Origin: Megachile rotundata
Taxonomy: Eukaryota > Arthropoda > Insecta > Hymenoptera > Megachilidae
Assembly: GCF_050947335.1 (NCBI RefSeq)
Contig: NC_134983.1
Span: forward strand, 9,300,001 to 9,364,000
Reading direction: 5' to 3'
DNA: 64,000 nt
Of the stretch, positions 11,491 to 22,280 are shown piece after piece; positions within the stretch are counted from its first letter, which is position 1, and each line of letters begins with the position of its first letter. Both the position numbers and the translations under genes were made by a program. Under the pieces are notes generated by a model. It saw nothing but the letters and a program-made list of their open reading frames with translations. It was not told the DNA's origin and ran no database searches.

Positions 11491-12011
11491 AGTTCTATGA
11501 ATTTAGTAATTCATGAATTTTATGGATTTATTATGTCTTTGTCCAAAGGAAGTTTGCGTTGCACCCGAGTGTACAGAAGGGAGCTGTTCGAGGATAAATC
11601 GAGCCGGTTTCCAAGAGAAATTCCGAACTCGCCACTTCTCCGCGTCACGAAACGTCTAATTAATCGTGCAATTAACAGCGATGTTGACTAGAAAAATTTA
11701 TGGACAATAGGTAACGAGAACGCGGAATACTGTGCAACAAAATCGATCGCTAACTTGTTTACTTCACTTCCTTTACACAGAAATTACTTCAGTTATCTAA
11801 CACTGTATCTACCAAATGTATCAATCAACACGTTCACACGCTCTCTTTTCCCAATTGCAAAAATTCGAAATTCTAGGTTTTTCAATTTTGGAATATTGTA
11901 GATATTCACAGTAATTTATCTGTCAATTTGCTCTGGACGTCACGTGACCTCTCCCGAGCGCTCAATTTAAACATCACGTAAATGATTCAGGGCCTATCTT
12001 GGCCACGCAAT
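11491..12011. other. Unassigned segment
   Basis: A 64-codon frame at 11497-11691 has no recognisable feature. No RNA gene or repeat is visible apart from the adjoining array and MITE. Confidence 0.4.
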
Positions 12012-12315
12012 ATACAGGGTGTCTCACCACTAGTGTAGGTCCCTGAAATGGAGAATAGCTGACGTGATTCCGAATAAGATTTCCCTTTGCAAAAATGGGG
12101 TTTGAAGCTTCGTTTTTGAATTATTAAGGAAAAACACAGACCAATCAGAGCGCGAGGATTACGCGTGCGCAGACGCGACAATGTTTTTCCTTATTAATTC
12201 AAAAACGAAGCTTCAAACCCCATTTTTGCAAAAGGAAATCTTATTCGAAATCACATCAGCTACCACCCATATATAAGGAAAGTTGGTGTCCTAAAACTTG
12301 TGGACGAGACTGTAT
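12012..12315. mobile_element. 304-bp hairpin MITE
   Basis: Two 81-bp arms (12056-12136 and 12182-12262) are inverted copies with four mismatches, separated by a 45-bp GC-rich loop containing CAATCAGAGCGCG. Outside the arms the left end reads ATACAGGGTGTCTCACCACT and the right end finishes CTGTAT, a diverged form of the same end. The left 38 bp recur at 41.5 kb. No coding capacity is present, so it would have depended on an enzyme encoded elsewhere. The superfamily cannot be assigned from this. Confidence 0.85.
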
Positions 12316-13025
12316 TTGAATTTTTTTTTACCATCACGTATAACGATACATGGACGGTCTCCAAAACAATTTTGGATCTAACTCGATTCTATATTGGATA
12401 CATCACGATTTTATGTTGGATCTGGTCCGATTCCAAATGTCAGCTTCTTCTATTTTAACAGGCACGTGGATTAAATCACTCTCGACGCTTGTACAACCAT
12501 CGATTTCGATCTTGAGAAATAAATTAAGAAATGTCCATGCAAATTTCGCTCAGACGAGAGATCGTATCGTACGTTTAGAGAGATTGATACAAAAACTGTG
12601 ACACTCTCACTCGCGTGCGTTTTAATCAGCGAAATTCTATTTCTCTTTCCACGGCACAGTTGCGTATGTAAACGATCCCTAATCGTTGCTCTCGATCAGT
12701 CGAAAAACAAAATCTACACTGTGTTTTCCTTCCATCGTTATTCGATTACCATTATATAAAACGTTAGTATCGCTGTACGGTTTCCGTGATGTTGCTCAGT
12801 GCGGGAATGGGACTAAAAACGAGAAAAGCTTAACTTTTTGCTGGCTGTCTGGCACATACCATTGTACGCAAAATGAAGAAATTCAGATAATAACGTATAC
12901 AGTTTTTTGAGGTATGGTGAAATAGCTTTAAAGCCACTTCCTAATAAGTATCGCTAAATTAATTATATTACGGATTCAATTTACACGTGTTTGAATGGGG
13001 TATTTTTAGAGTTGATATTATTGTG
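12316..13025. other. Unassigned segment
   Basis: Two frames of 83 and 74 codons on the plus strand lack recognisable domains and splice sites. No repeats are obvious. Confidence 0.4.
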
Positions 13026-13330
13026 AACAATTGATAATTGTTAATCATTAGTCAATTTTTAACACACTTTTGGTAGACTATAGTGGTATACTTTTAGACT
13101 TCCTTCTATTATCATGAATTAATAATTGTTAATCATTAGTCATTTTTTCTTTATTTGACTACAATGGTGCACTTTTAGACATTGTCTTTATTGTCAACAA
13201 CAAAAATTGTCAATCGTTAGTTCATTTTGAACACACTTTTTTATACTTGACTATAACAATGTATTTTTAAACTTGTTATCATCAGCAATTGATAAAAACC
13301 AATCGTAAATAACATTTAAACTTTCCCTCA
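13026..13330. repeat. AT-rich tandem repeat, period about 85 bp, 3-4 copies
   Basis: The word TAATTGTTAATCATTAGTCA or a variant recurs at 13035, 13123 and 13204, with a weak fourth copy near 13288. Each is followed by an ACTATARTGGTRYACTTTTA-type stretch. Confidence 0.8.
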
Positions 13331-13835
13331 TTTCGATAATTATTTCTTACAATAAAACAACATATACTTACATAAAATGCTCATTTTTAAGCAAACTGAA
13401 AGATCACTTGGCAACCCCTGTAAATACAAAGCAAATCAGATAGTATCAAGAACAAAGCAGGTGCATATATCCCGCAAACAAACGACTGCAGTGTACGTTA
13501 ATTAATGAGCCGGTAAAAAAAATCTGTGCAATTTCGAAAGACGAAACAGTAGGAATTCGTGAGGGAGAAACGAACGAATACCGCGATGCTATCGTGTCGT
13601 TAACGAAAGAAATATTAAAAGGAAGAAACGTAAATTTTTCAGAAATTAATGGTGCATGCGTGACAATCTGTTATTGCTGTTAGTACGCCGTGAAACGATT
13701 TGTGTGCGTTTTCTTTTTGCATTTATATTACTGTATAAAACGCATATGTAAACGCTCACATATGAAGTTTAAATCTCCATGCAAATGTATCATTTGTATC
13801 ATCAAGTTATCTTTATTCTTTTTTTTATTTGAAAA
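13331..13835. other. Unassigned segment
   Basis: There is no frame of note apart from a 73-codon hydrophobic one (13690-13911) that runs into the following repeat. No RNA gene is recognised. Confidence 0.4.
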
Positions 13836-14345
13836 ACTAAAAATACTTCTGTTGACTGTTGACGACATGAGTAATAAATATAACAAATTAGAAGATGTTG
13901 GAACAAGTTGAAGATATTTAGTGAGATTTGCTGAAAATAAAAATACTGCTGTGTAGTTAAGAATTTTGTTAAGAATTATCTAATTGAAAATACTTCTGTT
14001 AACTACTTGGTGTCATGAGTAATAAATATAACAAATTTCATGTAATGTTAGAAGAAGTTGAAAATATTTGATGAGATTTGCTGAAAATAAAAATACTACT
14101 GTGCCGTTAAGAATTTTATTAAGAATTGTCTAATTGAAAATACTTATATTAGCTACTTGGAATTATGAGTAATAAATACAACAAAATACTGTGAAAATAT
14201 TTGGTGAGATTTGCTAAAAAGAAAAATCCTGATATAATAATTTACCCAACTGAGAACACTCGTATCAACCACCATGAACAATAAATACAACAAAATACTG
14301 TGAAAATGCTTGGAAAGATTCATTGTCAATAAAAATACAAATGAA
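13836..14345. repeat. AT-rich tandem repeat, period about 150 bp, 4 copies
   Basis: ATGAGTAATAAATA anchors lie at 13867, 14015 and 14165, with a diverged copy (ATGAACAATAAATA) at 14274. The copies share GAGATTTGCTGAAAATAAAA and AAATACTTCTGTTRACT blocks. The last copy is shortened. Confidence 0.88.
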
Positions 14346-16180
14346 ATGAACCATTTTAGTATGACAGTGAGCGTTAATGTGACAAGGGATACCCGATCGT
14401 ATCTCACGGTTTGATAACCGTTTTAATGAAACGCTGGAACAACGTGTTTGTTATGCAAAACTCGCGACAATCTGACGTAAGAGGCATAGAATAGCAACGT
14501 TCTAACGTCCTTCTTCTCGGTTGCACGTGAATATGGCGGTACTCTATGGTGTGTATTACCGTGTTCAACGATACGAAGTCAAGGAAATGAGCGTTCGAAG
14601 CGACCCTGTTTCAAATGGTTACATAAACGAGCGGATAAGTCAGATATGTATTGCTCGTAACGGGAAAGCAAACCTATTTATTACCGCGTTACGCTGCTCG
14701 ATAATTGCTAGAATTTTGATTCTCTTGTGGGAATCGGTGAATCGCGAGGATAAATCTTCATCGTTCCACAATAACGAAATTCCTCTTACTTCGGTTTCCT
14801 ATCGATTTGTTTGTCAGTCACGCCACGAACATCGTTCTTCGTTTATTTCTGCCGTGAAAACCTATCCACGATACTCAACGTCTTTATGTGCATCTAGGAT
14901 TTCAATTTTGTAATTGAACTTCGATGTTTCTTGTACTCCGCCTGGTAAGGTAGAATCAGTCGTGTTATGTAAACGGCGATTTTGTAATTTCATTGAAAAG
15001 TCATTGAAAGGAGATGCGGAGGAAGCTGTGAGGGATTGTTATAGACGTAGATTGGTCAGACAAGAAGAAGGTGGTATAAAATTTTAAACTAAACAGATCT
15101 ACCAGTGATACTTTTTTATTTTGTACGTACATTGATATGTACATTGAGAAACAACTTTCATTTTTTTAAATTCTTGATAAAAAGGGTATCTTGTTCTGGA
15201 AAACAAAGTAAGCATCAAACGATAATTTTACCGCATCAGCTGCATTTATATGTAGAATAATAAATTTGTTAGGTTAGGCAACTTTAAAACTGGAACATAA
15301 GTGATTGCAAATACACATTTTATTTAATGTAATCCTACTGCAAATGATCAAAATAAAATACATATTCAACTCCTCGTTCAGTAAATCAGTTAAGACAGTA
15401 TACCTTACATCTTCATCTAAACTTCATCCACAATAAACATTTGTTCAGAACAAAGACATAATACATCACAAAAATAAAGCGAACGCTTATAGTTAAGACA
15501 CCATACATCTTCATCAAAACATTAATCCACGATAAATGTTTGCACAGAACAATGACATCATTGTTCATTGTACGACCGCCGGTAACAAGAACTATGACAC
15601 TATTAACGAGTAACCTGCGTTTTCCTCCCCGTTTTCCAGCCTTCCACATATCGGCACATTCGAATCTTGTATTCCGTCCAATTATTGCGGCACGCAACCA
15701 TTGTTGTAACGTTCGAGTAGTTTCGTAGCAGATAATGATGCTCGTAAATCGCGTGCCCGTTACTCGCCGCCGATAGTCAAAGGAATCTCGAACGGGACGG
15801 ATATTTCCGATTAAACGAGCGTGACAAATATCGAACGCGGTCGTTCGTTCTTTTTGGAGCGAGTGTGACGGCAATTAAAACGCTTTTCACCGTGAAAAAT
15901 GAAAGGGATTCAGTGAACGTAAAAACGGTGACGACGTAGTCGATACAATGTTTCAGGGATTTTTGCACCTTCGGTATCGAGGTGACATCGCTTCCGCAAT
16001 ATGATATGACGTCCACGATATCGATACATGTACGCTCATCGGCGAAAGCTGATTAAGCAAGGCCTTATCTAATTATGGTAAGGATTAATTGCGTGTGACT
16101 GCCGCTATATTTCCTTTTCTGTGTGCTTTTTTTATAAGTCCTTATACACAGTCTTTATATCTGAAGTTTGCTATTTTTAA
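14346..16180. other. Unassigned segment with GC-richer patches
   Basis: From the ATG at 14533 a plus-strand frame runs 126 codons to 14913 with one hydrophobic stretch. A minus-strand frame at 15413-15874 also reads open, but its start codon is not ATG. Neither is recognised as a family member, and both lie in GC-richer patches where several frames are open. Confidence 0.25.
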
Positions 16181-16189
16181 GACGTCGTT

Positions 16190-16845
16190 GGTTTGATACG
16201 TCTATAAATTGATATATGTCTAGATTGTAATATGTATACTTGGATTATTATATCCTTACATCGATACATCCCTGGATCGGTATATTCTTAGTTCACTACA
16301 TCCCTAGTTTGCTACATTCTTAGTTCGCTACATTCCCAGATTGCTACATTCTTAGTTCGCTACGTCCGTAGTTTGTTACATTCTTAGTTCGCTATATTCC
16401 CAGATCGCAACATTCCCAGATTAGTACATTCTTAGTACGCTACTTCCCCAGTTCACTAATTCCCCAGTTCGCTACGCCCCTAGGTCGGTACATCCCCAGA
16501 TTGCTACATTCTTAGTTCGCTATATCCCCAGATCGCTACATTCCCAGATTACTACGTTCTTAGTTCGCTACTTCCCCATTTCACTAATTCCCTAGTTCGC
16601 TACATCCCCAGATTGCTACATCCCCAGATTGCTACATCCCTAGTTCGCTACTTCCTCATTTGCTACGTCCCTAATTCGCTACATTCTTAGTTCGCTGCAT
16701 CCCTAATTCGCTACATCTCTAAATCAATATACTCCCACATTACTATATGTCTAGGTCGCTATGGATTACTATATCCCTAAATTGCTACATCCCGAAGTTA
16801 TTACATCTCTAAATTAATACGTCCTCAGATTTCTACATCTCCACA
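16190..16845. repeat. 16-bp tandem array, about 40 units, C-rich on + strand
   Basis: Units of the form TTCYYAGWTYGCTACA follow each other with a 16-bp period and occasional one-base slips. Two variants, TTCTTAGTTCGCTACA and TTCCCAGATTGCTACA, alternate irregularly. The reverse complement, GTAGCGAWCTRRGAAT, aligns with the 16-mer of the 27.9-kb array at most positions. Confidence 0.9.
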
Positions 16846-17095
16846 TCTTTGAAACTCTATAATCACCATATGATAAGGATATGTACCCTTGATGTTCCCA
16901 GATTTTCAGTCCATAGAACTTGCAATATGCTTACAACATTATTATGTATATTTCAAACGATAGTTTTATCCCTTGTAATCATTACATGTGTAATATCACT
17001 ATGTCCTTGATATTTCCAGATTTCTACTCATTAGAACTTGCAATATACTTATGCGTAGAATCCAAATACCGATAACTTTATCCCTTTATCGAAAG
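16846..17095. repeat. Two-copy 118-bp tandem repeat
   Basis: TTGATGTTCCCAGATTTTCA (16889) and TTGATATTTCCAGATTTCTA (17007) start two copies of a stretch that continues with TAGAACTTGCAATAT. Confidence 0.75.
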
Positions 17096-18175
17096 TTCAA
17101 AAACCTGATCCACAATTAATTCACTAGAAGAAAATTATATTCATGAATCCATAATTCACTATAATCCATATCGAATGAGATTGAAATTAATAATTATCAT
17201 CAAATCAGAAAGCTTATTCCACCTGATGAGTGATTCGATTCCCATTATTTACCGAGATTATCGAAAGAAATAATTTGCAGTATGTCGCCGTTTACGTGGG
17301 AAGATGAATGAAGCTGACAGTTGGTGAATGAGTTGAAATCCGTGGAAGGACGTCGGATACGAGAGATATATCGCAGTTTGGACAACAGGTTGACACGTTA
17401 ACCGTACACACGTGTGCACGCTCGTTTAAAAACCAGTTGGTAGAGTTGTTTTTTCATTCGAACAAATTCCACGAACTAAACGTGCCGTATTGTCGGCTCG
17501 TACCATCACGTCGTTACTCTTTTCTGAGCATACTTCGTACGAGTTTAATTAGCGTTAAGTTTTCTGTAGTCCGCGATATGGAAAACTAATCCTAAATTCA
17601 TTTACATTTGCGTCGATTACGAGTACTATTAGTGTCGGAACGATCGCGAAATAACCGTGTAAGATAGAAGCAACCGAACGAAACGTACGGGACTGTAACG
17701 TATGCACGCGCATGAATTTCAGCCGATTTGATTAAGATACGCCGGGATGGAAATTGGTGTAATTATTGTTACAAGGATATCCGTGTTCTGATAGAAGACT
17801 TATGGAGAACTCGCGTGATTACGATTTTAACAGGAATTATCAGCGAAACGCGTTCTGCGCTGATCTTAGCTAAACTAACATTGTTTAACTGTCCAATTTA
17901 CATTTCGTGATTAGGTGTTATAGAAATTTATTGTTCTGAACTTGACGTTTTTTTTGTACTCTGAAGAGAAATTGCAGATGGTTGATAAAATTTATGAGTT
18001 AATTAAAAGGTACTTTTGGAGAGGGATGAAGTGTAACAGCCTCATTTTGACATACAATGTATAGGGAATGTTTTAGAGTAGTTGTTATTACCAATGTATT
18101 GTAAATATAATGTTAACATCTTGCGACTGTAAATGTTCGTTCATAATTTTTAGTTTGTGAGTTTTCAAACTTTTT
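17096..18175. other. Unassigned segment
   Basis: Positions 17280-17720 are GC-richer and include an ACACGTGTGCAC E-box-like stretch near 17410. A 60-codon frame at 17728-17910 has no recognisable feature. Confidence 0.35.
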
Positions 18176-18310
18176 AACTACCAACATATCAAATTTCTAA
18201 ATTCGTCAATTTCTGATGTGAAATGTTCATAAATTTCAATATTTCAACTCCAAATTTCTGAATTCCTAAAACCTCAAATTCCAAAATTTTCAAAATCCTC
18301 GAAAGCCATC
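18176..18310. repeat. Short degenerate AAATTCC array
   Basis: Words such as CAAATTTCTAAATTC and CTCAAATTCC recur at 8-10 bp, C-rich on the plus strand. Confidence 0.7.
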
Positions 18311-20616
18311 TTAACCATCCGAAAGTTATTTCTTTGCGTTGCACGGTGTTTCAAATACCGCGCCAAGCATCCCGTGCATGCAACGATCTCTATCCACATA
18401 ATTATCGCGAAGGTGCCAGAGCAATTTTTCTGCGGAGAAATTAATTACTCTCTCGTGTTTAACGGAAGGAAAAGGTACTTTGAATATCCAACGAGCGTGC
18501 AACGTTTAACGAAACATCCGGATAATAATCAAGCTATAATAATACGATTTAAAAGAAAAAGGAGGAGCGTTCAATGCGGGATCATTGTATTCAAAGAATC
18601 GCTGTTTCATTGCAGAGAACAATCTTTCCGCATCGCATGAAACGAGCGCGGAATTTTCAGATTGAAAGAGAAATTTTCTTTCGGCGGATCGATCTGATAA
18701 AATGTCGCTTTCTCGAAAGCGAAATCGGATGTAAAAGGATGGACGTGAAAACTCGCGTGCGTTTGCGTGGATGCCGGAATATTTGCGATTTGCAACTTTA
18801 ATTATTTATTACTGTACGAATTCGTACAGTAATACATACACTTACACCTTTTGTTAACTTGGTACAGTATAAATCAACCGTTCGTTACATTATAACACAT
18901 AAAATAACAAAATAGTAACTATTCTAGTACTCTATTATTACTTCAGTACTATTATTACTTGATACTCTATAATTAGTGAAATTAAACTTAACCTGAAATT
19001 GAATATCTGACTTTCAACGGAAAACTACCGGTGAGCAATTAAACGATTACGTTGATAACTGCCCACACTATATAATAGAAACCCACAAATACAACAGAAA
19101 CGCTAGAGTAGTTTAAAATTACCAGAGTAAGTGGAATACTTCTCGGACATAACATGACAGTGGCCGTGTTAACAAAGCGAAATAAAAATCTGTACGTTGT
19201 ATAAACCCATAATAATCAGCGTTGAAGGTTAATAAAGGAACGTACAGGTATTAGAAGAATTTCTAACGCATGCAGATTTCACGCATGAATTATAGAGACG
19301 TTCGTTCGAATTCAGGTAATTCGTGTCAGTCTAACTTGTTCTTCGGAAATTATGCAACGAGTGGCTCGCAAAATTTCTTGCAGAGGCGTTAAAACATTTG
19401 CTTGATTTTTATGGTTTTAATGTAACTACCACATCACGGTTCGTCGGTCACAAACCACTTTCTCCGTGATACTCGAACAGGTTATCGGTTGACACTAGGA
19501 ACTCTAGTCCACTCGCTATCAACGGCCATTGGACAACGGATGAACACCGCGAACTGTTAAGTTTGTGTAACAGGTTATTAACTGGTAAATCTCGCTCGGA
19601 ATAGACGTTAAAGTGTAGTTTATTCGCGGTTAATAAAGCGAATCATTAGTCCATTTGCAATATTTCAAAGTAAATCGATTTATAAGTGACGGAGGAATTA
19701 CGTCGATCGTTATGGTTCACTTGGAAAAATTCGTTTCCTGTAGCGTTGTAATGGCGGAAACTGTATGCACAATACCATGGTACAACGATTTCTCTTGGTG
19801 TTCGCCATTTCGTAATGGGAGAATTTTAAACAAATGAGTTCTCCCTTTTTTTATGGAAACGGAATAATGAATACACGATATTTTAGGCGTTTAATAGTTT
19901 TAGTCCTCGTTTATTCAATGCCTTGCTGCGAGCTTTCATATGAATCAATTTCCGCATTTACGGTTCTTGAACGGTTCTTATTATGGATGCATAATACTTG
20001 ATAATGGTAGCAGTATTTAATATGTAAATATATGTACAATGTTTGGAAGAACCAAAATAAAAATAAAAGGAGAATAAAAACAACATGAAAAAACGATATT
20101 TAAAAATTGTAAAACGGTACGAACCATGATAAGTAGATCACCAAGTCCTTGCAATCTCGTCCTTTTAAAACGTGATAAACAGCATGTCAAGGTGCGCTGC
20201 AATTTGATATCGAGTAACCGGGAGCCATCGAAATAAATTCACGACGCGATTAATCGTCACTTTTTTCGCACGTCTCTTTTATTATTTACTTTCACCGTCG
20301 TTTAACGCTGTCAACGAAGGAAAAACGATTTATCATTCTGTTACGGTGTTATCGGTTTGTATATGGTACGCCATGTTCGTATCGTGAGTAATATTCCGGC
20401 GCGAAGAACGATCGAAAATTACGAAATGTTTGTATGTAAAAGGGAATGAGCAGTTCGTGATACTGTTTCGTTTACATTTTTAATATTTCACAAAGCAACA
20501 AAATGAAAATTTGCACCTGTTCACTGCCTATCTTATTACACTTCAATATATTACACTTTTGCAGCACGAACACAAGTTACCACTTCAAAAGAAACCCTTA
20601 AAATTGGAGGGAAAAC
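18311..20616. other. Unassigned segment upstream of the spliced gene
   Basis: It holds overlapping frames at 18374-18640 and 18574-18801 in different phases and a 61-codon minus-strand frame at 20017-20202. None is recognised. A 28-bp perfect palindrome is listed separately. Confidence 0.35.
18807..18834. repeat. Perfect 28-bp palindrome
   Basis: TATTACTGTACGAA is followed immediately by its exact reverse complement, giving a 14-bp arm with no spacer, centred on GAATTC. It could bind a dimeric factor or be a residue of an inverted duplication. Confidence 0.95.
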
Positions 20617-20745
20617 GGTTGAACTTCGGTAAACTTCGGATTATTCGGTTACCTTCGGATGTCTTCGGGTTACCCAAAATCAGTTGCGCGATCGACGTCG
20701 GAAGCTTGTGACGTAGTGTCGTTTTTGCGTGTAGTGTCAGTGTCA
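20617..20745 (+). promoter_or_regulatory. Candidate core promoter with five helically phased TTCGG motifs
   Basis: TTCGG occurs at 20625, 20635, 20644, 20654 and 20664, so the motifs face the same side of the helix. Downstream are an ETS-like CGGAAG (20699-20704), a CRE-like TGACGTA (20709-20715) and TCAGTG at about 20737, which fits the arthropod initiator. The first coding exon begins 36 bp further on. Promoter function is inferred from this arrangement. Confidence 0.45.
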
Positions 20746-20773
20746 AGTTGAAGAGGATATTTTTGAGAAGAAA

Positions 20774-21178
20774 ATGAAGTTTTGCAAAATCGAGAGCTTA
20801 CAGACTTCTTCCAAACAACAACCATTAACGCAAATATCAACAAGCACGAAGTTATTGAAAGAAAAGTAAGCTATTCACTTTGTAAAATATATTACATAAA
20901 CTACGCGATGTGCAGAATTTTTAACGTGTATTCTTTTCGTAAAGAGTAGAAGTTTTTCGAGTCCTTTTGTTTTTTCATTCTTATCAGATTATTTATAATT
21001 TAAGACGTTAATCTCTCATCTATTTATGTAGATATGTCTTTCTCGTAATAACCTGTATCATTTTTTTCGATTATAGTTTAACATTTTGGCTATGGAAGTC
21101 TAGAACAATCTATGGCGTCGCGTCGTCGAACATGTCACGTGATCCGAATGACAGCGAAGAGAAACGGCAGTACTCGAG
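20774..21178 (+). CDS. 5' end of a spliced gene of unknown function, two exons
   Basis: Exon 1 runs from the ATG at 20774 (context AAAATGA) to 20865 and encodes 30 codons plus two bases. It ends at a GTAAGC donor. The 211-bp intron ends in a T-rich tract and TTATAG. Exon 2 (21077-21178) continues the frame for 33 more full codons and ends in phase 2 at GAG followed by GTAAGT. A second ATG at 21132 starts MSRDPNDSEEKRQYS, a charged, disordered-looking stretch that could be the true or an alternative start. No signal peptide or domain is seen, and the family is not recognised. The frame is open upstream of the first ATG only to a TAG at 20732. The 3' continuation is not certain: phase-compatible acceptors exist at 21428, 42323 and 58051. 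The call rests on two matched splice boundaries, frame continuity and the upstream promoter-like patch. Confidence 0.6.
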
Positions 21179-21615
21179 GTAAGTACATTAATTTACCGCA
21201 AATTTTTCTATTACACTAATTTTATTATATTAACTTTCCTACGCTATTTATTGACTCTGAAAATAGTAGTTTCGCTACTGGTTTAGAATAATATCTCCAC
21301 ACAAATTCTTGTGGGATTCTTGTCCAACACAATGCATTCTTTAACAGATTTACTATTTAATTGAAAGTATAATTTAACCTAAAACGATTAAATTCGCGCA
21401 AGCATCTATTCGGACAATTGAGGCAGTACTTTAGTCGGAACATATTTAATGTTCACTTGGGAAAAAACTCGATTAGTTTCACTGAAACTTTACCATTACC
21501 CTGTCGTGAAATTTATCTACAATTAGAAATGTAATGCATTGTGTAAGGTAGCGATATTACAAAACTTCTTTTAAAAATATTCATGTTATGTGTTTTCATA
21601 ATTGTTTGCGCGTAT
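21179..21615. other. Probable intron start after exon 2
   Basis: The GTAAGT donor at 21179 is followed by AT-rich sequence. A weak acceptor at 21426-21427 opens a phase-2 frame of about 31 codons before TAG, but it lacks a pyrimidine tract. Confidence 0.4.
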
Positions 21616-22280
21616 ACTAGATTTCCAAATTTTTAACTTTCCAAATGTCGTTCTCGACATTGCAGACGCTTTAAATCTCTAAATTCCTAAATGCTCGACC
21701 TTCTAAATTTCAAATCTCTTAATATTTTTTATTTTGAAATTCTCAAATTTGCAAATGTTCAAATCACCAAATTGTCATATTGCGAAATGTTTGAATCTTC
21801 AAATTTACAAATGCTTAAATCCTTGTATTCAGAAATTCCCAAATCACAAAATTCTTAAATTTTCAATTTCGTATGTTTCCAAATCTCCAACCCTTCTAAC
21901 CCCCAAATTTCTAAGTCTCCCAAGTTCCAGCTCCCCAAATCACCAAATTCTTAAATTCCTAATTTGCTACGTTTCTAAATCTCCAACCCTTCTAACCCCC
22001 AAATTTCTAAGTCTCCCAAGTTCCAGCTCCCGAAATCACCAAATTCTTAAATTCCTAATTTTCTACGTTTCTAAATCTCCAACCCTTCTAACCCCCAAAT
22101 TCCAGTTCCCCAAATCACCAAATTCTTAAATTCCTAATTTTCTACGTTTCCAAATCTCCAACCCTTCTAACCCCCAAATTTCCAAGTCTTCCAAGTTCCA
22201 GCTCTTCTAATCCTCATATCCCCACATTTTCAGCACTCTAAGTCCCGAAATCTCCCCAACCCGTAACTCTGAAATCTCTC
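21616..22280. repeat. Degenerate AAATTCC array with a 96-bp tandem repeat
   Basis: AAATCTCCAACCCTTCTAAC recurs at 21881, 21977, 22073 and 22152. The first three are exactly 96 bp apart, and the last copy has lost 17 bp. The 96-bp period equals twelve octamers. An apparent 131-codon frame across it repeats a 32-residue Pro/Ser/Lys block and is a by-product of the period. Confidence 0.95.

Noticed and set aside
14533..14913. 126-codon ATG frame with a hydrophobic stretch as a membrane protein
   Set aside because: No family motif, one weak hydrophobic segment, and a length within chance expectation for a GC-richer patch.
15413..15874. 153-codon minus-strand frame
   Set aside because: It starts at a non-ATG codon; the ATG-initiated part lacks recognisable features and runs into AT-rich hydrophobic codons.
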